From contig JADPYG010000088.1 of assembly GCA_017654735.1 (NCBI GenBank), positions 5,270,001-5,334,000 on the forward strand: a stretch of DNA of 64,000 bases, in the 5' to 3' direction. The notes beneath the pieces are model-generated. The model saw only the letters and a list, made by a program, of their open reading frames with translations, was not told where the DNA came from and searched no databases. This document shows positions 1 to 10,219 of this stretch, one piece after another; position 1 is the stretch's first letter; each line of letters starts with the position of its first letter. A program made the translations under genes and the position numbers. This DNA comes from Vishniacozyma victoriae (taxonomy: Eukaryota; Basidiomycota; Tremellomycetes; Tremellales; Bulleribasidiaceae).

Positions 1-1
1 A

Positions 2-238
2 GATGTTGGTTCCCGTCCAGTATCACTCATGCCTTTTGTGATGTTGGCGCTACTTATTCTCTCGATTCCGATCCATATTTTACTGTTTCTCGCCGCCCTG
101 GTGAACAAAAAGAACACTTTGCGTGGGGCTACATCAATCAACGGTAGCCTACGTGACCGTATACTCGGCCTACATTGGCTCATCACGTTGGGGGCGACGG
201 CGCCCTCGCTCGGATTCATTTCGGCCCTTAGAGCCTGA
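2..238 (+). CDS. 3' end of a membrane-protein gene (partial)
   Basis: The reading frame is open from the left edge to a TGA at 236-238, about 78 codons. It holds two hydrophobic stretches, one starting at the internal Met at base 29 and one just before the stop, joined by a short polar loop containing NKKN. This looks like the last exon of a multi-pass membrane protein whose start lies outside the window. The Met at 29 need not be a start codon. I do not recognise the family. Codon use is compatible with coding but the piece is short, so it could also be a chance open frame. Confidence 0.35.
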   Translation, partial: DVGSRPVSLMPFVMLALLILSIPIHILLFLAALVNKKNTLRGATSINGSLRDRILGLHWLITLGATAPSLGFISALRA

Positions 239-564
239 TAGGCGGGGCATGATCTAAAGTAGATAATCAGAGCATTATAACTACCCAATCATGCTTGCGC
301 CGTTTGTTGGTCGAATTTAACGGGGTCTCGTCACCACAGACGCCATCAGCGGAGGCCAGGATCGATGAAGGTCGTGCCGAGCTGCAGATTATTTGGTAGT
401 CAAAAGCGAGGATGTCATAGTTGAGGCGGTATAGCGCACGTGGAGTCAAAGAGATTCATAGGGGCATAGGGAAAGGGAAATGAAGAAGACTATATAGATG
501 TTTTTGTAGCTTTCCGCCAAGTATCACGAATGAGAAACACAGGTTGCCCAACGCGTCAAAACTT
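239..564. other. Spacer between two gene 3' ends
   Basis: This 326-base stretch lies between the stop of the left-edge frame and the stop of the minus-strand WSC gene. It should hold both 3' UTRs. I see no conserved reading frame or RNA structure. Confidence 0.5.
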
Positions 565-2957
565 CTACTTGGCCGCGTAAAGCTGAATGGCGTTGGGTCC
601 ACCGCACTTCATGCTGGCATCGCCCGGGCAGTCCATGTAGCACTGGCCCGAGGTGGAAGAGAGAGAGGCGCCGTTAACAAGTGTGTTACCACAGTAGCAT
701 TCTTGACCGTATTCGACGCCAGCAAACTTGAAGCCAGCTTGAGCACAGGCGGCGGTGCACTTGTCGATGGTCATGTCGGTGTAATCGACTCGAAGGCCGG
801 TGAGAGCCCGGCCAGATACCTCTTGAATACAGCCGGAACTTGAAAATCCGTTGACGACAATGACAGGAGGAGCAACTGGAGCGGGGGCAGCAACTGGAGC
901 CAATGAAGGGTTCTGGTAAAGCTGAATGGCGTTTGAGCCACCGCAGGATGAGGCCGAGTCGCTGGCACAAGCCATGTTGCACTGTCCCGAAGTCTGCGAT
1001 AGAGTTGCCCCGTTAGACAGAGCAGCGCCACAGTAACATTCGGAGCCGTATTCTAGGCCTGCGTACTGGAAGCCTCCAACTTGGCAGAAGGATAGACAGA
1101 TGCTGATGGTCATGCTGGGTCCGGCGATGGAGCTGCCAGTCAAAGCCCTACCAGAAACCTCTTGGATGCACTGGGTTGAGGCGGCAGACCATCCATTGGG
1201 AAGGGATCCGGTGACGACAGGCTTATTGGATGACGATACGGGCGGCACAATTGATGGGTTGGTGAAAACGTTCATAGCGCCGGGCCCACCACACATGGTG
1301 TTGATATCACCTGAACATCCCATGTTGCACTGGGTAGAGGAGATGTTGGGGTTGGCGCCATTGTCGAATGAGTTGCCACAGTAGCACTCTGATCCATACT
1401 CGACACCGGCGTACTTGAAGCCTCGGTCGGCGCAGAATGATGAGCATTTGGCAGGTGTCATGTCATTAGCGGAAGTGGCGGCCCCAGTAAGAGCTCGGCC
1501 ATTGTTGGGCTCGGAGATACAGGTGATCGAAGCTGAGGACCATCCGGCAGGAAGCGAGGCGGTCTTGGCGGTCAGGTCAGACGAAAGCGAAGTGATCTTT
1601 GAAGGTATGACAAAGACAGTCAAGGCGTCGGATCCACCGCAAGTCTTGCTTGGGGAGCCCGAACAGGCCATGTTACACTGACCTGAGGTCTTGGCGAGAG
1701 AAGCACCGTTGACGAGTGCGTTACCACAGTAGCATTCCGAGCCGAATTCGAGACCGGCAATAGCGAAACCTTTTGCCCCACAGTAGGAGAGACACTTGGT
1801 GAAGGTCATGTCGGGGGCACTGGTAGAGTCGCCATTGAGTGCTCGGCCAGCAGATCCCTCCGCGACACAGGCCGTCGCGGCAGGCACCCATGGACTGGGG
1901 GTGGCAGTGGCAGCCACAGCAGCAGCAGATACGGACGAGGCGGCGGACGCGGAGGCTGAGATGGAGGCGGCCACCGAGGAGGCAACTGAGGCGGAGGCGG
2001 CTACCGAGGAGGCAACTGAGACGGAGGCGGCCAACGAGGAGGCAACTGAGACGGAAGCGGCCAATGAGGAGGCAACTGAGACGGAGGCGGCCAACGAGGA
2101 GGCAGCTGAGGCGGAGGCGGCCAACGATGAGGCAGCCGAGGCGGACGCTGATCTGGATGTAGCTGCGGATCCAGAAGCGGAGAGCGATGAAGCGACGGAG
2201 GCGGATGCGGAGAGGGATGCCTGAAGTGATGCATAGGCTGACGCAGATACTGAAGCCGAGAGCGACATTGAGTTCGAAGCTGAGAGCGATAGAGAGTTGG
2301 ATGCCGATGCAGCGACGGCGGCGGACGCACTAGCCGACTGACTAACCGAAAGCGCCAAGGAGGCAGAAGCAGATCTCGATACCGAGAGTGAAGCTGATGA
2401 CGATACAGAGAGCGACGAAGCGACCGAGGCAGATCGCGAGGCGGAAAGACTGGAAGAGGCCGAGACGGCAGCGTCATCTCTACAATCGTTAGCAATCGCA
2501 GAGGGTACCCCTGACAATCGCAGACTCACACAACATAAATAGATAAAGCGAAATCCCCACCACAAGCGACGCTGGGGGCACCCGAACAGGCCCAGTACTG
2601 GCAGTGCGATTTATCGATAGCATATCCACTATTGAAGTTGTTGCCGCATCCACAGTAATTCCTGTCTCGAACGCCAGCATAGGTGAATCCCTTTGAAGCA
2701 CAGGTAGTGGTGCAAAGGTCCGGGGTCATCGAGTTGGAGTAAAAGGTGTAGCCCCTCAAAGTCGCCAGATCAGGGTCCCATTGACACTTGCTGTATTTCC
2801 AGAGATTGGATGTGGTCTGTTGAATCGGAATGACACCTGGAATTCGTTTGTCGAGGTCACCAGCTACCGAACCGCGCGACTCCGCAATAGGCATGACGAG
2901 TCCGTAACCGAGCTGACATCCAGAGGCCAAGAGGGTGAGGGCACCGAGGAAGAACAT
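565..2957 (-). CDS. Secreted protein with five WSC domains and a Ser/Ala-rich linker
   Basis: Exons 2957-2530 and 2479-565 flank a 50-base intron (GTGAGT donor, TGCTAAC branch, TAG acceptor); phases match and give 780 aa. A hydrophobic signal peptide covers about the first 20 residues. One cysteine-rich WSC domain lies at about 57-142, then a Ser/Ala stretch to about residue 335 with 10-residue repeats, then four more WSC domains from about 347 to the C-terminus. Each carries the family pattern of Cys pairs around an ECYCG or similar core and ends in CGG. WSC domains bind carbohydrate in wall-stress sensors and secreted enzymes. No transmembrane segment follows the last domain, so it is probably secreted or wall-bound rather than a Wsc/Mid2-type sensor. 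The Ser-rich region is likely O-mannosylated (inference). Confidence 0.85.
1957..2139 (-). repeat. 30-base tandem repeats encoding Ser/Ala 10-mers
   Basis: About six imperfect 30-base units within the WSC gene encode 10-residue units of the form ASSLAASVSV. They also open long frames on the opposite strand that are artefacts of the repeat. Such units often change copy number between strains. Confidence 0.8.
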
Positions 2958-4776
2958 GTTGGAAGGGTTTGGGCGGATGTAAGGAAGGGAGTGAGGGGGG
3001 TCGGGTCTAGAGATTCGTCGTTGTAGGGTGAAGTGTGGGATTCACTAGTGATGCGAAGAGTATCGTAGATGAGAACACCCGGGAGGGATCCGAATAGCCA
3101 TTATATATGCCGGAGCTGCTTGAGCTTTTCTCTAGCGAGTCCGCGGAAACCACTTTGCCCAGGACTGCCGCGGCTGGGCCGCTATGACTATTTTGCCAAG
3201 CGTGAGCAAGCCCCATCGCCTAGCTCGTCTCGTGCTGCAGAAATTTGGCCAGACTGAGCAATCGAACTGGTAATTTGTTTCACTCGTTCCAATGTGGCGT
3301 CGAGAGGCGACGACGCATGATGCAATGTATATCTGAGGACGAGATTGAATTTTTTGGTCACTCAGACGTCACAGCGTCGGGGCAAACCCTAGACCGGGAC
3401 GCCTTCATTGGTGTGCCTGAAGGGATTGCCGGTATTTCCCGATGAAGGCGATCCGGACAGGCTGTCGATCCGGAATATCTCGTACCTAATGTCCGGCCGA
3501 CGCCTTTTGGCTTGTTTCGGTTGATCAGCTGCAAGGGGCAGATCGTGGCGTATGGTCCGGTGTATGTTACCTTCGACCGGACCGCACTGACTCATCATGG
3601 CTGAGCCACGGAGAAACAGTACGCCAAGAGCTCTGATCCGCGGACAACTCGGGTTCAGAGTAGTAAGACTGTTAAGCGGCGTGCGGATGCTTTGCGTTTT
3701 GCAGATCCCCCTTGAAATACATCGATGCCGTGATCCGGGCTTTACCACGACCACGTTACCTGCTCGCACATGTCCACCTCCTTCTGATGTTGTGATCCAT
3801 GATTGATCTGAGCTTCAGCTTCGTGAAGCCATGTCACCCACCTCCCTTCTCATCCACAGGGAGGCTGCTAAAAAATCTGGACGAACGGTTCATCACTGAG
3901 GCCGGAGTTTGTACCGTAAAGTCAGCTGTGTTGACGTGAATGTAATCAACGAGACTCGGCAGCGAGGACGGGACCGTAGGGCTCCGTACCTCCATCCTTG
4001 TCCAACACGTCCCACCAGGAGATAGAGCCGTGCCGTGAACCTTGTTCACTGACTCGGACAAGTATACAGGAAATGCAGCAATACACAGATGAACCTCACA
4101 AATGAGAAGCTTGTCCATTACAACCCATTTTCGCTTCCCTTCAGCCATGTAGAGTGTGACAGGAGCTACCATCACAACAGATACGAGGCATCAACAGACA
4201 CTAGACCTCTTGCCAGCTGATGTAACTGCCGTTCTAGAGATCTCGCTCATGCAGTCCACGTCGTCATCGCTAACATCGTACTCCTTCCTGCCAAGCGGAG
4301 AGCTGGGTGACCGGACGAATCGTAACTACAGCCAGCTACACCGCCCCTCCTCTGAAAGGAGATCTTCTCTTTCTCATCTGGCCCCAGAACCCTTCTTGTC
4401 ATATCCACCTTTGTGAATTGTAGAATGTCAAGAGTATCCACTTCTGACTCGACATCGCTTGCACCAATGGAATAGAAGCATCGATCATTGACCTGCCGCT
4501 GGGATCAATTGGCTGAGGTCAATTAGACAAGAATCAGTTTTGACTCCTGGGAGTGGAGATAGATGTGTATGAGTATCCGAGACAGACGAGCAAACATTTT
4601 TTTATGGTAGGAGAGGCACATCACCGGATAACAAGCTTAAAATAGCCCGAGACATCCTAGGAATCAGAAGCGGCTTTGGGGATCCTGTACTCCCCTCTCG
4701 GGCTCAAGCATTCCTGAATGACCGGACTCTGTCGAGTGTCATTCGACAAATGTATACATCACCCCTACAGTTGACT
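2958..4776. other. 1.8-kb intergenic region, no gene recognised
   Basis: The right part precedes nothing on the plus strand and the left part should hold the WSC gene promoter. Several frames of 60-126 codons exist on both strands, but none has protein-like composition, a signal peptide or a plausible exon partner. I see no repeat or RNA gene. Confidence 0.5.
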
Positions 4777-6222
4777 CTAATCATCTTTCCGTTTAGGTTG
4801 AGCCTGTCCCTTGGTATCTACAATCTCCACCCTCCCCAGCGCCTCTCCCCGATCAGGTCCCAAACTCATACTAGGCGTAGAAGGTCTCGAGGGTGTTTTT
4901 GTTCCTCTCCCTCTCCTCATGTCGTCTCCTGGACTCCCTCCTGCAGGTATCCCGACGGAATCGAGTACAGCAGGTGCTCCATTCCTAGTTGCTATCCCTC
5001 TTGGATTTAATCCAGAAGTCATCATTTCACTCTGTACCCTCCTAGGTGGTGGTGGAGTTTTGATCGATGTAGGTCTTCCTTTTCCTATTCCCATCTGTAT
5101 CATCCCAGGTGAATTTCTCGAATTGGGATTCGAATTTGAATTTGAATTATTCGAGATGGAAGAACCTTCTTCCGAACCATTCCAAGGGAAATAATTCGTT
5201 TGAATCGACATATTGACTGGAGTATGTAATGGTGATCCTCTAACTGGGGTACGAGGGGCGATGATCCCTTCTGCTGCTCGTGTTCTGTTGGATCCTAATT
5301 TTGGTAGGTAGTCTATTACGGGATTTAGGATTGATTTGACAAGTGATGATTTTGTTCGGGGGGGTATACGTGTAATTGGGTCAGAGGGGGATGCGAGGTC
5401 GATACCGGATGGAGTTGGTGGGACTGATTGGTCTGAAGTTAGCGCTTCATATCTCTCAAAGTGCAATACAGGGGAAGGGGATGACTTACTGAGAGATGGG
5501 AGAGCATTATCATTCGCACTTAGACTCAAGAACAGGAAAAGGGGTACAAACCAAACACAAACAGCAAAGAAAGCAGCGATATCCATAAACGTTTCTTCCC
5601 CAGCCGCATACCCACTCCCCTTTGGAGTTGAAGCAGATCCATACCTATACTTGGGCCCTTTCCATTTCTTCTGTTCCTGTGCTCTTTGGGCGAAATGGAA
5701 AAACCAAGTGAAATGATCCGCTACCACTAATACGCATGATGCGAGGAATTTTAGTGATGTTAGAGAAATGTAGGGCCATGATTGCGAGAAGTTCTGTAGG
5801 TAGATGAGGTGACTGAATATTGAGAATGCGGTGGGGAGGAGGGGGAGGGAGTCGGTAAAGTATAGGATTACGTGCAATGTAATGATTGTCTGTATATTAG
5901 CGCTGGATGAGGGTGCGCGTCTAGAAAGAGGCTTGATGAACAAAGAAGGGCAGAAGAGAGTGAGTTTAGAAGGAGGAAAGAGTAGGAAGGGGAGTAGTAA
6001 GAAGAGGGAACTCACATAGATAGCACGCATACCTATCGTCTTTGCATATCTCGAATGCTCCTCAATAAGTTCCGCAAGCCATAACAACCCGGATGCTGTA
6101 TGTGAGCTTCATTCAAGCTTGCTAAAGCATGAAGCTGGGACAAACATACCTAGTGATAGCGTCACGAACAGGAATCCAGCCAATCCCCCGACGTACGACA
6201 AGAGATGTAGTACACTGACCAT
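4777..6222 (-). CDS. SVP26: Svp26/Tex261-family ER-Golgi cargo adaptor
   Basis: Exons 6222-6150, 6095-6016, 5889-5490 and 5432-4777 join in phase to 402 aa. The first half matches the Svp26/Tex261 family: an N-terminal membrane segment with LSYVGG, the block LAELIEEHSRYAKTIG, then further membrane segments ending in the conserved SLSANDNALPS. Svp26 cycles between ER and Golgi and helps load membrane proteins such as mannosyltransferases into COPII vesicles. Yeast and animal members have roughly 200-230 residues. Here a Pro/Ser/Asn-rich tail of about 200 residues follows the membrane domain and ends in a basic stretch. The third intron (57 bases, GCTAAC branch) is a multiple of three, so an unspliced reading also stays open. 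Confidence 0.9.
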
Positions 6223-6680
6223 TGTCGTCAAGCTTGCAAGCTATACCTTGAAGACCGGCTTGGTGTAAAGTGCCTCCCAGTTCCTCGTCACTGATCAATA
6301 TCAATGGTCCCGTCCGACCTCGGAATTGATTTTCCAGCGTACGGACAGTCGAGAGACTTTGTTCCAGCTCGTTCCGTTCACCGGACGTACTCGAATCCGG
6401 ATATATCCCTTTATATATTTTTCGAGTGTCGAATTACCAGCCTTTTGGTTTCTATAGGTTCAGGTCGGTTTCGTGTTCTGTTCGAAGCGGGAACGGGTGT
6501 TAGTGCAGTATAAAATAAGGTGATTATGTACTATGCTACACGGGTAATAACAGTAGAGTAGAATAGGGATTTACATACTTACGGCATTCAGAGCGGGATC
6601 AAATAGCGTCACTGTCTGAACAAGGGGGGACCATTGATGTATCTATCTATTACATCTATCATCTATTATACTATACAACA
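6223..6680. promoter_or_regulatory. Divergent promoter, SVP26 and DID2
   Basis: These 458 bases separate the starts of two divergent genes and should contain both promoters and 5' leaders. Pyrimidine-rich and ATCTAT-type repeats sit just before the DID2 start. No specific factor site is claimed. Confidence 0.5.
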
Positions 6681-7904
6681 ATGAGTCATCTAGAGAGTAA
6701 GCTATTCCTCCTCGTCTCAAGGATATAGCTGATGAGACAGAATCTTTATTCCAGCTCAAAGTCAGTCTGCCCTCCACTGCTCTAGCTTGACGATGGTGAT
6801 GCTGATACCCAGTTCACGGCAAAGTCGCTCCAGCGTCAAGCTAAGAAAGCGAATAAAGATGAGACTACCGAGAAGAATAAAGTCAAACTGGTGAGTCATC
6901 TCTTTATCACAACTGGACTTGGGTCTCGAAAGAGAGGGCCGGAGTAAGGGATGAACCAAGAGGGACGGGAAGACTAACGCCAGGCGCTCCAAAAGGGAAA
7001 TACAGAAGGAGCTCAGATATACGCTCAAAATGCAATCCGAAAGAAGACCGAGGGACTGAATCTACTGAGACTAGCATCCCGGATCGACGCAGTCGCGTCA
7101 AGGGTCGAAACGGCGGTGACTATGAGGAGTGTTACGAATTCCATGGGGAGTGTTGTTAAGGGTATGGATAAAGCTATGGAGAGTATGAACCTTGAGCGGG
7201 TGAGTTATTATTTCATGGGTCGTGGTTGTTTGGGGGTGTGGGTCGTGCTCTCAGGATGCTAGGTAGAAGTGTATCGCGACTTGATGTGAAGGATACGGCG
7301 GATGGAGAAGAACTGGTCGGATTGGGATCCCGACGGCGACCAGCTTGAATGTGATTGTCTTGATCTGGGCCAATGGGATAGTCTGGAGTGATCACAGCTG
7401 GATAGATGATATGGGTAGCAAGATGGAGTATCTCGGGTAGTGGTCGTCACAAATCCTGACCCTCTCCGATTTCATCCTCAAACCTCACCCAATCTACTTA
7501 AGCCCAATCCTCCCCCCACTCATACCCATGCCAGCTAGCCCAACTCGCGCTGACGCACTCGTAGATATCAGTAGTAATGGATAAATTCGAATCCCAATTC
7601 TCCGACCTAGACGTCCAAACAAGTTATATGGAATCAACAATGTCCGATACAACAGCCCTCACAACTCCACAAGATCAAGTCGATACTTTGATATCTCAGG
7701 TAGCAGATGAGAATGGGTTGGAAATTAGTCAAAAAGTTGGACAGGGGAACGTACCTGCTGCCACGCCTGTGGCTGCGGTGCAGGAGAGGGAAGGGGGTTT
7801 GGAGGAGGATGGGAAATTGGCAGAGAGGTTGAGGGCGCTTAGGGTGAGTCCAAGCGCGATAGCGCTGCCGAGTGAGCAATGTTGATGACTAGCCTGCGGT
7901 CTAA
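6681..7904 (+). CDS. DID2: ESCRT-III subunit CHMP1/Did2
   Basis: Six exons (6681-6696, 6741-6760, 6813-6890, 6984-7199, 7565-7843, 7893-7904) join to 206 aa, the usual length for CHMP1. The protein begins MSHLEKSLFQLK and continues with the basic helix of Snf7-family proteins and the conserved [18 protein letters not shown] block. It ends in a MIM1 motif, LAERLRALR, which binds the MIT domain of Vps4. Did2 acts late in ESCRT-III assembly at endosomes, recruiting Vps4 for filament disassembly. The first exons are very small and the fourth intron is unusually long for this window (365 bases). The last 12-base exon adds PAV after the MIM; without that splice the frame runs on for some 13 further codons. 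Confidence 0.93.
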
Positions 7905-8279
7905 GAGGGGTGAAGGCATTGAGATTGGGCAGATTGTCGAGAGTGGGGTGGAATGTGAGGTGAAATGCTTGATAATCCCACGTAGGATGGTATCAGTATG
8001 GGTTCAAGTATCGTGGGTAGTCTTAGGACAAGGTTGATGTCAACGGAACAAACCAAGGAGATGTGTATTACTGCATATGGATTGATGTAGATGCGATATG
8101 TATTACATGACGACTCCCTCTACACAACCTCAACCAAGGTTCTATTCTTCTCTGCCTACCCGATCTATTCAACTCCGTTTACGCCATTCCCCTGAAGCTC
8201 AATACATTTCGTCTGACTTCCACTACTAAGCATCCGGTCCGCCTATCAGCTGCAGCAGCCTGTCGGCTGGCCTACCGAC
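7905..8279. other. Convergent 3' spacer
   Basis: These 375 bases lie between the DID2 stop and the COA3 stop and should hold both 3' UTRs. No reading frame or repeat of note. Confidence 0.5.
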
Positions 8280-9154
8280 TTATAATCCCCTCTTTCCCTT
8301 GATATCCGCCCGATCACCCATTCTGCCAATATTATCAACATTAGGTGCCCCCCAAATAATAACATTCCCAGATTGATCAGCCCATCCATTCTTCTTGACC
8401 CACTCCAAATCACTAAGCCGTCTCCAGCGTAGAGGTATCCAAGAGTTACTCGGTGTCGTCATCGAGTTCAAAGTCGAAGTCGATGAAGCCGAATTCGAGG
8501 GCGAAGTCGACGAGAAAGGAGCAGAGGAGGAGGATGAAGTGTGAGGAATACCAGAAGAGAGGGCAGAAGGGGAACTAGTCTGTGGAACTTCCCTCTCCAT
8601 ATTCCTATCCCGTTCTTTTGTAGCTCCGATCGTTGCTAGTAGATCACGTTCTTCATCTTCGATGGATCTCATTCCCGCTCTTGAAGCTAGGGGTGGGAGG
8701 AGGTCTTCTACGTCGGACTGATGATCAGCTTCATTATCTCTTCGCTGTCCCTGCTCGACTTTGAGACCCAGTATACACAGGTTTCTGGCTTCTTGAATTG
8801 ATCCCAAATCGACCTGACCACCCGCCTCGCTCAACTCGGTGGCTCGGCTTTCCCCCCATTCACTGATCGGCCTGACGGCCTCACTTGGGAATAGACTCAC
8901 GAAATCATCCTGCTTGACAGCAGCAATTGAATATGTGTAAACCCCTGAGACGAAACAAAGTAACGCTAATCCAATAGCAGCGTTTCCTATACGGAATGGT
9001 TTCCTAGCTCGTACCAAAGAAGGTGATGTACCCTAGATTGTTAGCTTTCTATCTCTTTTCTTAAACTTAAGAGAACAATGCAGATAGATGGAACACTCAC
9101 AGTTCCACCTGGATGATATGTTAGATTTACTGTTCTAGGTGATTGTTTTGACAT
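8280..9154 (-). CDS. COA3: Cytochrome c oxidase assembly factor Coa3
   Basis: Exons 9154-9101, 9032-8901 and 8717-8280 join in phase to 207 aa. The core is a short basic N-terminus, one membrane segment at about 32-52 and the conserved motif AAVKQDDFSDVEDLLPP, which is formed only after removal of the 183-base second intron. Coa3 sits in the mitochondrial inner membrane and, with Cox14, binds newly made Cox1 to couple its translation to complex IV assembly. Yeast Coa3 is about 85 residues. Here a Ser/Thr-rich and acidic tail follows, ending in a region rich in basic residues. The second intron is in frame, so a naive reading gives a longer protein with the motif split. Confidence 0.85.
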
Positions 9155-9317
9155 TTGTTATATATATGATATAGATAGTAAGTAAGTAATGGTCGATCTG
9201 AAATCTCATCTAGTAGTAGGTCTAGTAATAGGATCTTATCGGATCCACCCATTTAAAGTAGTACCGCCCACTCTCTCTCTCTCTTGACACGTCCCTAGTG
9301 TAGTATATCATTCAACA
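9155..9317. promoter_or_regulatory. Short bidirectional promoter, COA3 and OST2
   Basis: Only 163 bases separate the start codons of COA3 and OST2. The region contains a CT-repeat run just upstream of the OST2 start. Both promoters must fit here. Confidence 0.55.
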
Positions 9318-10048
9318 ATGTCTAAACGGTCCACAACCACAACTACTACCACAGTTCCAAGCGGAACAGAACTACAGAATCAATTACAAGGATCATTCAA
9401 AACACTCCTCTCGAATTATGCCGATATACCACCAAGACTTAAACTGGTTGATTCCTTTCTACTATTCTTTATCCTGAGTGGGGTATTACAATTCGCTTAT
9501 AGGTTGTTGGTAACTTCGTATCCATATAATGCTTTTATCGGAGGGTATGTTCTTCCCTTCCTCCTATTTCCCCCCTTGCCCTTTCCTTGCTCCCTCACCT
9601 TCACTGAAGTCATCCACCTTCGTCTTATATAGATCTCTAGGGTTGGACCTCCTTTATCCTGAATGCTGATGATAGATTCGGTTCGACTGTTGGACAATTC
9701 TGTTTATTAGCTGGTCTAAGGGCTCAGATCTCTCCAGGTAGGGAAGGGGAATTCAAAGAGGTCTCTCAAGAGAGGTAAGTCATGTCACTATACGAGCGGT
9801 ATCGAGTAGCGAGTAGCGAGTAAATGGGTGATATTTTGGCGAATGATTTACGAGCATCAGCCTGGAATATGATTGTATAGGGTCATCTTCGCCCAGTGGA
9901 AGGAAGTCGAATCGATAGAAAGGGAGTGGTACTCAGTATAGGGGGGAACGGAGTGGTCAATGAACTTAGCTAACGGGATAGGGCATTCGCCGATTTCTGC
10001 CTATCATCCGTCATTCTCCACGTCTTTGCATTCAATTTCCTCGGCTAG
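9318..10048 (+). CDS. OST2: Oligosaccharyltransferase subunit Ost2/Dad1
   Basis: Exons 9318-9544, 9676-9774 and 9982-10048 give 130 aa, as expected for Ost2. After a Thr-rich N-terminus come the family blocks PPRLKLVDSFLLFF and LQFAYRLLVTSYPYNAFI, then GFGSTVGQFCLLAGLRAQI, and the C-terminus RAFADFCLSSVILHVFAFNF followed by LG. Three membrane segments are visible. Ost2 is an essential small subunit of the ER complex that transfers glycans to asparagine. The last intron contains another possible acceptor near 9881, but only the one at 9981 restores the conserved RAFADF block. Confidence 0.93.
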
Positions 10049-10219
10049 GCTATCTAGCTCAAGGACAGACGACGGCAACAGAGCTAAGGTGAAAGTGGAA
10101 AGATTCCAGGGAATAGATGTATATATTAGATAGGAGGAAGGTAAAAGGACTACAGAGTCCAAGGCAATGCATATAAGTATGCTACATCTAATGCCTAGAC
10201 CCACCCCCTCGAGTGTCAT

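Noticed and set aside
1796..2224. Long plus-strand frame of Glu/Ala repeats opposite the WSC gene
   Set aside because: It is the complement of the Ser/Ala-coding repeat and has no start context or partner exons. The minus strand has a signal peptide, domains and a clean intron.
3389..3769. 126-codon minus-strand frame in the 1.8-kb spacer
   Set aside because: Composition looks random, with no domain, signal or exon partner.
4777..6087. Uninterrupted 436-codon reading of the Svp26 gene
   Set aside because: It reads through two introns. Splicing restores the conserved family sequence and adds the true first exon upstream.
9318..9632. 104-codon unspliced version of OST2
   Set aside because: The last third is intron; the Ost2 C-terminal blocks appear only after splicing.
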